DNA of 64,000 bases from Alcanivorax sp. 24 (GCF_004360225.1 NZ_SNUA01000004.1:62001-126000); one strand, 5' to 3'. Counted from the first letter of the stretch, positions 25,412 through 34,961 are shown. The notes: generated by a model from the letters alone, not told the origin. Made by a program: numbers and translations.

Positions 25412-27106
25412 CTATGGCCACCTTGCCGCGATCACCGAATCCTCGCTCTCCGAAGAAACCCGGGGCGGGGAGGATGGCGGATGAGGAATAGCGGCAAGCA
25501 GCTCACGGGTATAGGGATGTTCCGGACGGTCCAGTAAGTGTTCAGCCGACCCTTGCTCGACAATCCGCCCCGCTTTCATTACCAGCACCCGCTCACACAA
25601 CAGCCGCACCACATTGAGATCGTGGCTGATGAACAGATAGCTCATACCCAGACGCTCGCGCAGTTCCACCAGCAGATTGAGCACCACTGCCTGCACCGAT
25701 ACGTCCAGCGCCGCCGTCGGCTCGTCGAGAATCAGCAGCTTCGGTTCCAGGGCAATCGCCCGGGCGATTCCCACCCGCGCTTTCTGACCGCCGGAGAGCT
25801 GATGGGGAAAGCGGTCAAGCAGGTGATCCGGCAGCCCCACCATTTCCGCCACTGCCTCCACCTTGGCGCGCAACGCGGAGCCGCCCACACTGGCAAGCCG
25901 CATCAGCGGATCACTGATCGAGCGGCGCGCGCTCCAGCGGGGGTTAAGACTGTCGGTCGGGTCCTGGAACACCATCTGCAGACTGGCACGGGCCGAATGG
26001 CCGGCAAAACGTTTTCCCGGCACCGCGCCGATGTCCTCACCGTTAAACAGAATGTGGCCGGATGTGGGGTCCAGCAAACGCATGATCATCGACGACGTGG
26101 TGGACTTGCCACAGCCGCTTTCGCCCACCAGCCCCAGGCTTTCACCGGAGCGTACTTCGAAGGACAGGCCGTCCACGGCCCGGTACTCATCGCCCTTGTC
26201 CTTGCCGGGGAATACCTTGACCAGATCCTGTATTTGCAGCAGCGTTTCGCCAGGCGGGCGCGTACTCGGTGTACGGCGGCGCGAATCCTCTTCCGGCAAC
26301 AGATCCGCCACCTTTGAATCAAGTCTTGGTGTCGCCTGCAACAACCGCCGGGTATAGGGATGCCGGGGGTTGGCGAACAAGGTGGCGGTATCCGCTTCCT
26401 CGACGACGCGCCCTTTTTCCATCACCACGATGCGGTCACAGTAAGCGGCGGCGAGACCAAGGTCGTGGGTAATCAGCAAGGTCGACATATTACGCTCGGC
26501 GGTGAGCTCACGGATCAGATCCATCACCGCCTTTTGCGTGGTCACGTCCAGACCCGTAGTGGGTTCATCGGCGATCAGCAACCGCGGCCGGCAGGCCAGG
26601 GCGACGGCGATCACCACCCGCTGACACATGCCCCCGGACAGTTCGAACGGATAGGCGTGATAGCGGCTTTCCGGATCGTTGATACGTACCGCCTTGAGCA
26701 CGTCGATGGCTTTTTCCCTGGCATCGGCGCGGGTGGCCAGACTGTGTTCGATCAAAACGTCTTCAATTTGACGGCCCACCGAACGGATCGGATTGAGCGC
26801 CGCCCGCGGATTCTGGAAGATCATCGACATCTCACGGCCACGCAGATCCCGCATGGTGCGCTCATCGGCCTTGCCCACATTGATACCACCGAACACGATA
26901 CTGCCACCGGCGATGCGACCGGCACGATCAAGGATGCGCATCACCGCGTAAGAGGTTACCGACTTACCCGAACCGGATTCCCCGACGATGCCGACGGTTT
27001 CTCCCTTGGCCACGGTGACCGAAACCTGCCGCACCGCGTCCACCACGCCGCGACGGGTACCGAATTCCACGGTGAGCGCTTTTATATCCAATAACGGTAT
27101 GCTCAT
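25412..27106 (-). CDS. Fused dual ATP-binding subunit, peptide/nickel-type ABC importer
   Basis: Single polypeptide of 564 aa carrying both ATPase domains that are separate in Dpp/Opp (DppD-DppF fusion; YejF/GsiA layout). First domain: Walker A GESGSGKS, signature LSGGMCQR, Walker B LLIADEPTTGLD. Second domain (from ~residue 290): GESGCGKS, LSGGQKAR, LLILDEPTAALD, and SHDLNVV. Each domain ends in the oligopeptide-transporter extension (HPYTRRLLQA, HPYTRELLAAIP). All catalytic residues are intact. The gene is last in the operon, nine bases after the DppC-like gene. It energises uptake of the unknown solute bound by the product of 29016-30638. Confidence 0.94.
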   Translation of the reverse strand: MSIPLLDIKALTVEFGTRRGVVDAVRQVSVTVAKGETVGIVGESGSGKSVTSYAVMRILDRAGRIAGGSIVFGGINVGKADERTMRDLRGREMSMIFQNPRAALNPIRSVGRQIEDVLIEHSLATRADAREKAIDVLKAVRINDPESRYHAYPFELSGGMCQRVVIAVALACRPRLLIADEPTTGLDVTTQKAVMDLIRELTAERNMSTLLITHDLGLAAAYCDRIVVMEKGRVVEEADTATLFANPRHPYTRRLLQATPRLDSKVADLLPEEDSRRRTPSTRPPGETLLQIQDLVKVFPGKDKGDEYRAVDGLSFEVRSGESLGLVGESGCGKSTTSSMIMRLLDPTSGHILFNGEDIGAVPGKRFAGHSARASLQMVFQDPTDSLNPRWSARRSISDPLMRLASVGGSALRAKVEAVAEMVGLPDHLLDRFPHQLSGGQKARVGIARAIALEPKLLILDEPTAALDVSVQAVVLNLLVELRERLGMSYLFISHDLNVVRLLCERVLVMKAGRIVEQGSAEHLLDRPEHPYTRELLAAIPHPPSSPPRVSSESEDSVIAARWP

Positions 27107-27115
27107 ATTCTCACC

Positions 27116-27976
27116 TCAAGTACGCCGCTGCGGATCGACCAGATCGCGCAGACCGTCACCGAGCAGATTAAACGTGAACACCGCCAGCATCAGTGCCACC
27201 CCGGGGAAGAAAGCCAGCCACCATTCACCGGACACGATGAAGTTGGCACCTTCCGCCACCATGATTCCCCACTCCGGTGTTGGCGGGCGCACGCCCAGAC
27301 CGATGAACGAAAGACCCGCGGCATTGAGAATGGCCCAACCCATGTTGAGCGAGATTTGCACCATCATCGGCGGCAGAGTGTTGGGAAAAATATGCTGAGC
27401 CAGAATGCGCCAGTCGCCATTGCCGGACAGGCGCGCCGCCTGCACGAAGCCGGCATTGCGGCGGATATTCACTTCCGCCCGAGCCATGCGTGCGTAGAAC
27501 GGCAAGTTGATGATGGCCGTGGCATAGACGATGTTTTCGATGGTATTGCCCGCCGCCGCCACCACGCCCATGGCGAGCACGAACAGCGGAAACGCCATGA
27601 TGGTATCCAGCAGCCTGCCGGTGATGCGGTCCGCCCAACCACCAAAGTAGCCCGCCACCGCCCCCATGGCGGAGCCGATAACAAAGGCCAGGGCCACCGC
27701 GGCCAGAGAGATCATCAGATCCAGACGGGTCGCCACCACCACCCGGGAAAACACGTCACGACCGAGATGATCGGTACCGAACCAGTGATTCCAGGATGGC
27801 GGCTGCAGCGCGCGGCCGCCGTTGGTGGCCATCGGGTCGTAAGGCACCAGCGCGGGCCCGGCCACGGCGGCGATGACAATAAACAGAAAAAGCAGCGCCG
27901 CCAGCGCGGTCACCGGATTTTCCGTCATCACATAACGGGCATGGCGGGTGAAATTCTTCACCGAGGAAAGTGACAT
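27116..27976 (-). CDS. ABC importer permease, DppC-like
   Basis: Inner-membrane permease of 286 aa with about six helices and the family N-terminal OppC-type segment (NPVTALAALLFLFIVIAAVAGP). Signatures: FGTDHLGRDVFSRV, characteristic of DppC/OppC, and the EAA loop GFVQAARLSGNGDWRILAQHIFPNTLP that contacts the ATPase. Four bases separate it from the DppB-like gene, so the two permeases are co-translated. Pairs with DppB to form the channel for a small peptide-like or metal-chelate solute. Confidence 0.94.
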   Translation of the reverse strand: MSLSSVKNFTRHARYVMTENPVTALAALLFLFIVIAAVAGPALVPYDPMATNGGRALQPPSWNHWFGTDHLGRDVFSRVVVATRLDLMISLAAVALAFVIGSAMGAVAGYFGGWADRITGRLLDTIMAFPLFVLAMGVVAAAGNTIENIVYATAIINLPFYARMARAEVNIRRNAGFVQAARLSGNGDWRILAQHIFPNTLPPMMVQISLNMGWAILNAAGLSFIGLGVRPPTPEWGIMVAEGANFIVSGEWWLAFFPGVALMLAVFTFNLLGDGLRDLVDPQRRT

Positions 27977-27980
27977 CGGA

Positions 27981-29012
27981 TCAGTCCTCCATACCCAGAC
28001 GGGGATCGACCAGGGTGTAGGTCACATCGATCAACAAATTGAGAATCACGAACAGTAGCGCCATGGACAACACGAAGCCTTGCACCGCGGCGTAGTCTGA
28101 TACCACCAGCGCTTCCACCGCGTAGGAACCGATACCCGGCCAGGCGAACACTTTTTCCACCAGCACATTGGCGCCAAGAGCAAAGGAAAACACCATGCCC
28201 AAAGTAGTGATCACCGGCAGAATGGCATTGCGCAAAGCATAGCTGTAAAGCACTTTATTGCTGGAAAGGCCCGCCGCCCGGGCAGTGCGAATGAAGTCCC
28301 CTTCCAGCACCTGCAACATGGCAGCCCGGGTCATGCGGGCAATCGGCGCCAGAGTGAATAACCCAAGGGTCACCGCCGGCAGAATCAGTTGCGCCAGCGC
28401 CGCACGCGCTGTCTCGAAATCAGCATCGATCAGCGCATCGATCACATAGAAGCCAGTAACGTGAGGCGGCGACAAATAGAGAATATCGAGCCGCCCCATC
28501 GGCGCCGGTGACCAGCCCAGCAGAAAATAGAACAGGTACACCAAAGCCAGCCCGGTAAAGAAAGTGGGCAGCGATACCCCGGCGGTCACCACGAATCGGC
28601 ACAGGTGGTCGATCCAGGAGTTGGGACGGGTGGCGGCCAGAATCCCCAATGGCATCGCCACGGCTATCGAGAACAGTAACGCGAACCCGGTCAGTTCCAA
28701 CGACGCCGGCAGACGCCTGGTCAGCTCGGTCAGCACCGGCTGACCAGTGGAAATGGACTGCCCCAGCTCCCCACGCAAAAGATCTCCCACGTAGGCAAGG
28801 AACTGAACCGGCAGCGACCGGTCCAGCCCCATGCTGACGCGGATCTGTTCGATGGACTCCGCCGACGCCGCCGGCCCGGCGAAATAAACCGCCGGGTCTC
28901 CGGGCAGCGCCCGGGTCAAAAGAAACGACACCACGACAATGCCGATCAACACCGGAATCGCCTGTAGCAGGCGATAACCCACCAGCCGCAAGCGCTTGGG
29001 AACACGCACCAT
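27981..29012 (-). CDS. ABC importer permease, DppB-like
   Basis: Membrane permease of 343 aa. N-terminal RLLQAIPVLIGIVVVSFLLTRALPGDPA is the classic DppB/OppB opening. The EAA loop reads FIRTARAAGLSSNKVLYSYALRNAILP and the C-terminus VEKVFAWPGIGSYAVEALVVSDYA follows the family. ATG 29012 lies three bases after the binding-protein stop. About six membrane helices, one longer periplasmic loop with DILYLSPPHVTGFYVID, which is extended compared with DppB. Confidence 0.95.
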   Translation of the reverse strand: MVRVPKRLRLVGYRLLQAIPVLIGIVVVSFLLTRALPGDPAVYFAGPAASAESIEQIRVSMGLDRSLPVQFLAYVGDLLRGELGQSISTGQPVLTELTRRLPASLELTGFALLFSIAVAMPLGILAATRPNSWIDHLCRFVVTAGVSLPTFFTGLALVYLFYFLLGWSPAPMGRLDILYLSPPHVTGFYVIDALIDADFETARAALAQLILPAVTLGLFTLAPIARMTRAAMLQVLEGDFIRTARAAGLSSNKVLYSYALRNAILPVITTLGMVFSFALGANVLVEKVFAWPGIGSYAVEALVVSDYAAVQGFVLSMALLFVILNLLIDVTYTLVDPRLGMED

Positions 29013-29015
29013 GAT

Positions 29016-30638
29016 TCAGTCCTGTTTCAGAGTCAGCGGCCGCACATCCAGCTGACGGTGGTACCAGTACTCGTAGCCGCCGGTGTTCTGTTGCATGGCC
29101 ACGTTCAGCGAGGGTTGATACAGCGGAATGCGCGGCACATCGTCGATGGCGATTTCGATCATGCGTCGAATCTTCGGCGCATAGCTGGGATCGTCCTGGG
29201 CCATGAACAGGGTTTCATCCACCAGTTCCGCGATCTCCTTGTTATCGTAGTTGGAGGAATTGAACAGGTTTCCTTTCACGTAGGCCCAATAGAAGTAATA
29301 GTCCGGCGTATTCAACCAGCCTCCGAAGTTTTCCAGATGCAGTGGCAGTGACTTCTCCACTAGTGCCACGGTTCGCCAATTGGCGCCCGGCACCTTGTTC
29401 AGCGACACCTTGATGCCGATCTTGCCCAACGCTTCCTGGATCAACAGCGCGGTGGGTTCAGCCCAGTCCGCCTGGCCGAGATCGAACGACAGTGGCACGG
29501 AGAAACCGTCAGCGTGGCTGGATTCCGCCATCAATGCCCTGGCCTTCTCCAGATCCTGGCTGTAGGGAAAAGGTTGTGGCCAGGTGATGCTTTCCGGTTT
29601 GGCGCTATCCCCACCCCACATCGGCACGCCGCGCCCGTAGGCGGCATTGTTGAAAATCGCTTCGTAAGGCACCGCATAGGCGATGGCCTGACGTACCTTT
29701 TTATCCTGGAACGGCTCGAAATTGAGATTGGTGCAGAGCACATGCAGACAGTTCTCGATCGGCGTGCTGACCACCTTTGCCTTACCGCCCGCCTCCAGTT
29801 CGCGCGCATCCTTGGCCGGGATATTCTGTGAGAAATGCACGTCTCCCCGTTCGATCAAGGCGCGGCGGGTGGACTGCGAGGGAATCTCCCGAATAATCAC
29901 GCGCTGGATCTTCGGCACCGGCCCGCAAGCCCAGTCGTCATTGCGGCTGTAGACCAGCTGCTGCCCGGAATCCCAACGTTCCACCTTGAACGCACCGGAG
30001 CCGGCGGGAGTACGATGCAGGTATTCCGTGGCCCAGGGATCCTGCTCGGTGGCGTGCGCCTTGGCCGCTTGGGAATTGATGACGATGGCCACTGGCGTGG
30101 TCAGGTCCGGCAGCGTCAATTTGGACGAGTGCGGCAAATGGATGCGGAAAGTCTTGTCGTCCACCGCCTCGAACTGCTCCGGTTCTTCCAGGGAGCCGGC
30201 GGCCATCTGAGCGGTGGGGAAACCACCGAGCGTCACGGCGCGATCAAAGGACCATTTCACATCCTCGGCGGTGACCGGCTTGCCATCCCAGAAACGAGCG
30301 TTGTCGCGAATCTTGAACGTCAGGACGCGACCATCCCCGGAGACCTCCCAGGATTCAGCCAGCTCCGGTTGCAGATTGTCGTAATCGTAGCTGAGAGAAC
30401 CGTCTTCCAACTGTTTGTGGCCGAAGGTCAGCAGACGGTCGTAGCAGTTTACCGCTACCTGATAGCTGGGCCGGTTAGTGCCGCTGCGGTGTATGTCCAG
30501 ACTGTTGATGGTGGTCCCGGTGACCACCACCAGGGTGTCATTCCGGGCCGCCATAGCCGGCATGCTCTTGAGGAAAGTCAGAGCCCCCACACCCACGGAC
30601 AAAGCGGAGATGCCCTTTAAAAAATCGCGACGGTACAT
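29016..30638 (-). CDS. Family 5 solute-binding protein of the ABC importer, Tat-exported
   Basis: Periplasmic receptor of 540 aa (SBP_bac_5 family: peptides, nickel, haem, opines). The N-terminus MYRRDFLKGIS...PAMAAR is a twin-arginine signal. Start ATG 30638 is preferred to ATG 30644 because GGGGG is eight bases upstream of it but only two from the other. Family landmarks: NCYDRLLTFG, LQPELAESWEVSGDGRVLTFKIRDNARFWDGKPV, TAEDVKWSFDRAV, GTGAFK-like PAGSGAFKVERWD, FNNAAYGRGVPM. It heads a complete operon (receptor, two permeases, dual ATPase). The ligand cannot be read from sequence; export by Tat suggests a folded or cofactor-bound state. Confidence 0.93.
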   Translation of the reverse strand: MYRRDFLKGISALSVGVGALTFLKSMPAMAARNDTLVVVTGTTINSLDIHRSGTNRPSYQVAVNCYDRLLTFGHKQLEDGSLSYDYDNLQPELAESWEVSGDGRVLTFKIRDNARFWDGKPVTAEDVKWSFDRAVTLGGFPTAQMAAGSLEEPEQFEAVDDKTFRIHLPHSSKLTLPDLTTPVAIVINSQAAKAHATEQDPWATEYLHRTPAGSGAFKVERWDSGQQLVYSRNDDWACGPVPKIQRVIIREIPSQSTRRALIERGDVHFSQNIPAKDARELEAGGKAKVVSTPIENCLHVLCTNLNFEPFQDKKVRQAIAYAVPYEAIFNNAAYGRGVPMWGGDSAKPESITWPQPFPYSQDLEKARALMAESSHADGFSVPLSFDLGQADWAEPTALLIQEALGKIGIKVSLNKVPGANWRTVALVEKSLPLHLENFGGWLNTPDYYFYWAYVKGNLFNSSNYDNKEIAELVDETLFMAQDDPSYAPKIRRMIEIAIDDVPRIPLYQPSLNVAMQQNTGGYEYWYHRQLDVRPLTLKQD

Positions 30639-30644
30639 GAACAT

Positions 30645-31039
30645 TGCCCCCTACGGGTTAACATGAATACCAGGGTGTATGCAGGTTCCGGGCCAGATGC
30701 CGGTGGGCTTCGGGAGGCTTTTTTTGAAGGTGTCGGGCGATGGCGCGCGGCCCTTCCGGAAGGATTTCTGACAGCCCCGCAGCGCCCCGCTCAGCCGCCT
30801 TGCATGCAAGCGCGGGGCGCCACCCCACTCTGGGGCACGAGCCGGGCTTTCTGATCGTGGCGCACCAAATCGGAGCGCCACCGCACCAGGGCCATCCATC
30901 GCTCCGTTAAGGCCAAAATGACGGGTCGGCCGGGCGTACTGCCCCCGGTCTCCGGCGCCGGGGCAAATTACCCACGCGAGTCCAGGAGCGACAATGAAGC
31001 CCGTTTGCTTCAGGAATCCGATCCGCAGGGAGACAGGCA
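30645..31039. other. 395-base divergent intergenic region, structured but without a gene
   Basis: Lies between the divergent ABC receptor and the EphD-like gene. It holds a palindrome CCTTCCGGAAGG at 30752-30763, and an inverted repeat with arms GCGCCCCGC (30782-30790) and GCGGGGCGC (30812-30820) around a CTTGCATGCAAG core, which resembles the REP centre. No convincing ORF: short frames on both strands have no ribosome site or family resemblance. Promoters for both genes must lie here but none is clear. Confidence 0.5.
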
Positions 31040-32770
31040 ATGATGCAGTGGCAACATCGAACCGTGGTACGAGACGGCGTCAACCTGGCGGTACGCCAGG
31101 GCGGCAACCCGGACGGTCCGGTTCTGGTCATGGTGCACGGCTATCCGGACAACAGTGAAACCTGGGACAAGCTGGCCGAGGCACTGTGGGGGGACCTGCA
31201 TCTGGTCACGTACGATGTGCGCGGCGCCGGCGCCTCCTCCGCCCCGGCGGCGATCTCCGCCTACCGTCTCAGCGAGCTGCGCGACGACCTGTTCGCGGTG
31301 ATTGATGCGGTCAGCCCCGGTAAGCCGGTGCATTTGCTGGCCCACGACTGGGGATCGATCCAGTCCTGGGAGGCGGTCACCGAAACGGACGCCGAACGCC
31401 GCCTGGCCTCGTTCACGAGCCTGTCGGGGCCCTGCCTGGACCATATGGGGCAACGCCTGCGCCGCCGGTCTTCCCTGGCTTCCGGTTTCGGCCAATTGGC
31501 CAAAAGCTGGTACATCGGCGCTTTCCATCTGCCTGGCCTCGCCCCCATGGCATGGCGCCTGGGCCTGGATCGCGCCTGGCCGGATCTGCTGCGACGTACC
31601 GAGCAATTGCGGGTGGCGCCGAGCCCCACCCAGCGCCGTGATGGCATCAACGGTATCGCCCTCTACCGCGCCAACGTGCTGCCGTGCCTGCTGCATCCCC
31701 GGGAACGCCACACCCGGGTGCCCGTGCAGTTGCTGGTGGCACTGCGCGACCGCTATGTCGGCCCGGAACTGCTTGAGGAAGTGCCGCGCTGGACCGAACG
31801 GCTGTGGCGCCGGGAGATGCATACCGGGCATTGGGGACCGCTACAGGCCCGCCCGAACATCACCGCTGGCTACCTGCGTGAGTTCATCGCCCACATTGAA
31901 GGGGCGCCGGAGAGCTCATCTCTGCGGCGGGCACGGGTACCCGCGACCCCGCAACCGGACAGCGGCAAACTGGTGGTGATCACCGGAGCCGGTTCCGGCA
32001 TCGGAGAAGCCACCGCCATGGCCTTCGGTGCCCGCGGCGCCACGGTACTGTGTACCGATATTGATGGCGGCGCCGCCGAACTTACCGCTCAACGCATTAT
32101 CGATGCCGGCGGCCAAGCCCTTGGCCGCCGCGCGGACGTCGCCAATGCCCGCTCCATGGAAGCGCTGGCACGGTACGTGGAACGGGAACTGGGCGCCCCG
32201 GATGTGGTGGTGAACAATGCCGGCATCGGACTGGCCGGGCCGCTGCTGGATACCAGCGTGAAGGACTGGAAACAGGTGCTGGACGTCAATCTCTGGGGCG
32301 TGATCCACGGCTGCCGGCTGTTCGCCCGGCAAATGATCGACCAGGCCAGGGCCGGCCATATCGTCAATGTCTCCTCGGCTTCCGCCTACCTGCCCTCAAA
32401 AGTTCTGCCTGCTTATGCCACCAGCAAGTCAGCGGTACTGATGCTGACCGAGTGCCTGCGCGCGGAACTGGCGGACCAGGGTATCGGCGTCTCCGCCATC
32501 TGCCCCGGCATCATCGATACGCCGATCACCGGCCGCACCCGTTTTGTCGGCGCCAACGACGAAGAGCAGGATCGGCGCCGGGCGTCAGCGGAGCGTTTCT
32601 ACCGGCGCCGGGGCTTCACTCCTGACCGGGTGGCCGCGGCCATTGTCTCCGCGGTGGAGGAAAACCGCGCGGAAGTGCCGGTCAGCGCCGAGGCCAGCGG
32701 CATGCGTCTGGTGGGCCGCTTCAGTCCGGCGTTGGCGCGGCGCTTGGCGCGGCTGGATCTGACGCCCTGA
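31040..32770 (+). CDS. EphD-like fusion: alpha/beta hydrolase plus short-chain dehydrogenase
   Basis: Bifunctional protein of 576 aa. Residues ~1-290: alpha/beta hydrolase of epoxide-hydrolase type, oxyanion HGYPDN (33-38), nucleophile Asp103 in AHDWGS, and catalytic His264 in HTGHWGP. Residues ~310-576: short-chain dehydrogenase with NAD(P) motif TGAGSGIG (315-322), NNAG (392-395), catalytic YATSK (Tyr459, Lys463) and PGIIDTPI. The same fusion is known as EphD in mycobacteria. An epoxide or ester would be opened and the resulting alcohol oxidised in one chain; the substrate is unknown. ATG 31040 follows AGGGAGA. A MerR gene follows 52 bases downstream and alkB lies beyond it. Confidence 0.92.
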   Translation: MMQWQHRTVVRDGVNLAVRQGGNPDGPVLVMVHGYPDNSETWDKLAEALWGDLHLVTYDVRGAGASSAPAAISAYRLSELRDDLFAVIDAVSPGKPVHLLAHDWGSIQSWEAVTETDAERRLASFTSLSGPCLDHMGQRLRRRSSLASGFGQLAKSWYIGAFHLPGLAPMAWRLGLDRAWPDLLRRTEQLRVAPSPTQRRDGINGIALYRANVLPCLLHPRERHTRVPVQLLVALRDRYVGPELLEEVPRWTERLWRREMHTGHWGPLQARPNITAGYLREFIAHIEGAPESSSLRRARVPATPQPDSGKLVVITGAGSGIGEATAMAFGARGATVLCTDIDGGAAELTAQRIIDAGGQALGRRADVANARSMEALARYVERELGAPDVVVNNAGIGLAGPLLDTSVKDWKQVLDVNLWGVIHGCRLFARQMIDQARAGHIVNVSSASAYLPSKVLPAYATSKSAVLMLTECLRAELADQGIGVSAICPGIIDTPITGRTRFVGANDEEQDRRRASAERFYRRRGFTPDRVAAAIVSAVEENRAEVPVSAEASGMRLVGRFSPALARRLARLDLTP

Positions 32771-32822
32771 GGGAGGCCGGGATCCCTGGCACCACCACGG
32801 CATAGAGTCTATTATCGCCACC

Positions 32823-33668
32823 ATGAGCTCATCACGAAAAACCCCCGCCGCGCTGCTGCGCTCCCTGCGCCAGCAAGCCTTCCGGCCAGCGGGCGGCACC
32901 AGCGCGGACCTGGAGAAACGCCAGGAATTCACCATCGACGAGTTGGCCCGGGAGGCCGGCTCCACGGTGCGCAACGTGCGCGCCTATCAGGATCGCGGCC
33001 TGTTACCGCCGCCGGAGAAACGTGGCCGCACCGGCATCTATAGCGATGTCCATCTGGCTCGCCTGAAGATTATCGGCGCCCTGCTGGAACGGGGTTACAC
33101 CCTGAACAATATTCGTGATTTGCTCAGTGCCTGGGAAGAAGGCCGCGATCTCAACGATATCCTCGGCCTGGAAGTGGCGGTGACCTCCTGGCGCAATCCG
33201 CAGGTGCCCTCCTACGTGGATTATCAGGACCTGATCGACGACTTTGGCGAAGATATCACCCCGGAAGTCATGACCAAGGCGGTCAGCCTGGGTTACATCG
33301 TTCCCGAGGGCATGCGCCTGCGCGTACCCTACCCGCGCGTCTACAACGCCGGCAAGGAACTGGTGGAAGCCGGGGTGCCTCTGGATGCCGTGCTCACCCA
33401 TGTGCGCCTGGTCCGTCATGAGGTGGACAAACTGGCCGAACGCTTCATCGGCATGATCATCCAGCATCTGGTGGACGACAAATACGGCGAGAACAGCCTG
33501 CCCCAGGGCGAGGACGTAGCCACCCTGGCGGAATTCATCACCCGCATCCGGCCACTGGCGGAAGCGGTGGTCAACGATGAACTCGGCCGGGTATTGGAGA
33601 AAAGCATTAACAAGGTACTGGTGGACCGGCTGGAAAACGTGCTGGCCCATCTGGAGAAGCATCACTGA
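32823..33668 (+). CDS. MerR family transcriptional regulator
   Basis: DNA-binding regulator of 281 aa. A 34-residue basic leader (MSSSRKTPAALLRSLRQQAF) precedes the MerR winged helix: FTIDELAREAGSTVRNVRAYQDRGLLPPPEKRGRTGIYSDVHLARLKIIGALLERGYTLNNIRDLL. The remaining ~170 residues are helical with no Cys pair, so it is not a metal or redox sensor of the classical kind; a small-molecule or fatty-acid ligand is likelier. It lies just downstream of the EphD-like gene on the same strand and convergent with alkB; it may control either. The ATG lies close to the preceding stop; no clear ribosome site. Confidence 0.92.
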   Translation: MSSSRKTPAALLRSLRQQAFRPAGGTSADLEKRQEFTIDELAREAGSTVRNVRAYQDRGLLPPPEKRGRTGIYSDVHLARLKIIGALLERGYTLNNIRDLLSAWEEGRDLNDILGLEVAVTSWRNPQVPSYVDYQDLIDDFGEDITPEVMTKAVSLGYIVPEGMRLRVPYPRVYNAGKELVEAGVPLDAVLTHVRLVRHEVDKLAERFIGMIIQHLVDDKYGENSLPQGEDVATLAEFITRIRPLAEAVVNDELGRVLEKSINKVLVDRLENVLAHLEKHH

Positions 33669-33730
33669 GTTGCCCCGGCGCCCTTGAAAGGGGGCTGCCG
33701 CAACAGCCTCGCGCCCCCCACAATTGGATA

Positions 33731-34915
33731 TCAGTTCTTCGGCTCCCGGTCACCATACCGGGCCAATACCTCGTCCCGGATCCCCGGTTTGATGTTGGCG
33801 CGACTCATATCGCCTTGATAATGACGCACCACCATCGGGTCGATGATCCGGAACCACAGAGGGGGTACCCACGCCAGCAGGATCATCGAGGCGTATCCGC
33901 CCGGTAACTGGGGGGACTCATCGAAATGCCGCAGCGATTGATAACTGCGCGTGGGATAGGCGTGGTGGTCGGAATGCCGTTGCAACTGATAAAGGAAAAT
34001 ATTGGTTACCCGGCGGTTCGAGTTCCAGGAATGCTCCGGCAGGCAGCGTTCATAACGCCCATTGTCTTTTTTTTGCCGTAACAATCCGTAGTGCTCGAGA
34101 TAGTTAACCACCTCCAGCAGCTGAAAGCCGAACAGGCTCTGGATCAGCAGAAACGGCACCACAGCCCAGCCCAACCACAGCCCCAGGGCACCCCAAAGCA
34201 CCACCGACAATGCCCAGGCTTGCAGATTGTCGTTATGCCGGCTCCATGCCGAAAGCCCCTGCCGCTCCAGCCGCTGCTTCTCCAGCGACCAGGCGGATTT
34301 AAGGCTGCCGATCACGGTGCGCGGCAGGAACTCCCAGAACGTCTCACCGAACCGGGAGGATGCCGGGTCTTCCGGTGTGGAGACCCTCACGTGGTGCCCG
34401 CGATTATGTTCCACATAGAAGTGCCCGTAGAACACCGGAGCGAGACATAGCTTGGCCATCCATTTCTCGTGACGGTCGGTCTTGTGCCCCATCTCATGGG
34501 CGGTATTGATGGCGATACCGGTGGCGCAGCCCGTGGAGATCGCCAGCCCCAGATAGCTGTACCAGGGCAGACTCCAGGTGGCGGCCACCCAGGCGGCATA
34601 TATAAAGGCGCCATAGAGAAACGGCAGGCACACATACACCGCCCAGCGGTAGTAGCGGTCCTGTTCCAACCGTGGCACCAGCGCTTCTGGCGGATTTTCG
34701 GTCTCTTCGCCAAGCAGCATGTCCAGCAGCGGGATCACCCCGAATACGAACAGGAATCCAAACCACCAGAACAAGGCCCAGCCGGTACTGCTGGCCAGCC
34801 AGACCGTGAACAGGGGCAACAGCATGGTCAGGGTGCTGAGCAACCACAGGTAGCGGCGGCCGTCCCGCCATTCTTGTATTTCGCCTGATTGAGTCTGCAT
34901 GGTTACGGTCTTCAT
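33731..34915 (-). CDS. alkB: Alkane 1-monooxygenase AlkB
   Basis: Integral-membrane di-iron hydroxylase that converts n-alkanes to 1-alkanols using rubredoxin electrons; 394 aa. Start ATG 34915 follows GAGGA; an upstream in-frame ATG has none. Histidine clusters are complete: HEMGH (140-144), EHNRGHH (169-175), NYLEHYG (271-277) and LQRHSDHH (311-318). Six membrane helices. Aligned by eye with the P. putida GPo1 enzyme (recalled), the chain-length gate Trp55 corresponds to Val57 here, which suggests access for longer alkanes. No rubredoxin gene adjoins it. An inverted repeat sits in its promoter region; a quinone oxidoreductase gene is divergent. Confidence 0.97.
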   Translation of the reverse strand: MKTVTMQTQSGEIQEWRDGRRYLWLLSTLTMLLPLFTVWLASSTGWALFWWFGFLFVFGVIPLLDMLLGEETENPPEALVPRLEQDRYYRWAVYVCLPFLYGAFIYAAWVAATWSLPWYSYLGLAISTGCATGIAINTAHEMGHKTDRHEKWMAKLCLAPVFYGHFYVEHNRGHHVRVSTPEDPASSRFGETFWEFLPRTVIGSLKSAWSLEKQRLERQGLSAWSRHNDNLQAWALSVVLWGALGLWLGWAVVPFLLIQSLFGFQLLEVVNYLEHYGLLRQKKDNGRYERCLPEHSWNSNRRVTNIFLYQLQRHSDHHAYPTRSYQSLRHFDESPQLPGGYASMILLAWVPPLWFRIIDPMVVRHYQGDMSRANIKPGIRDEVLARYGDREPKN

Positions 34916-34961
34916 CGTTATTCGTCCTCGCCCACGCCCGGTCAATTCATGATCAATCTTT

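Noticed and set aside
30651-31040. 129-residue minus-strand frame and a 63-residue plus frame in the gap before the EphD-like gene
   Set aside because: Low-complexity Pro/Gly/Arg-rich translation, no ribosome sites, overlaps hairpin sequences; typical chance frames in GC-rich DNA.
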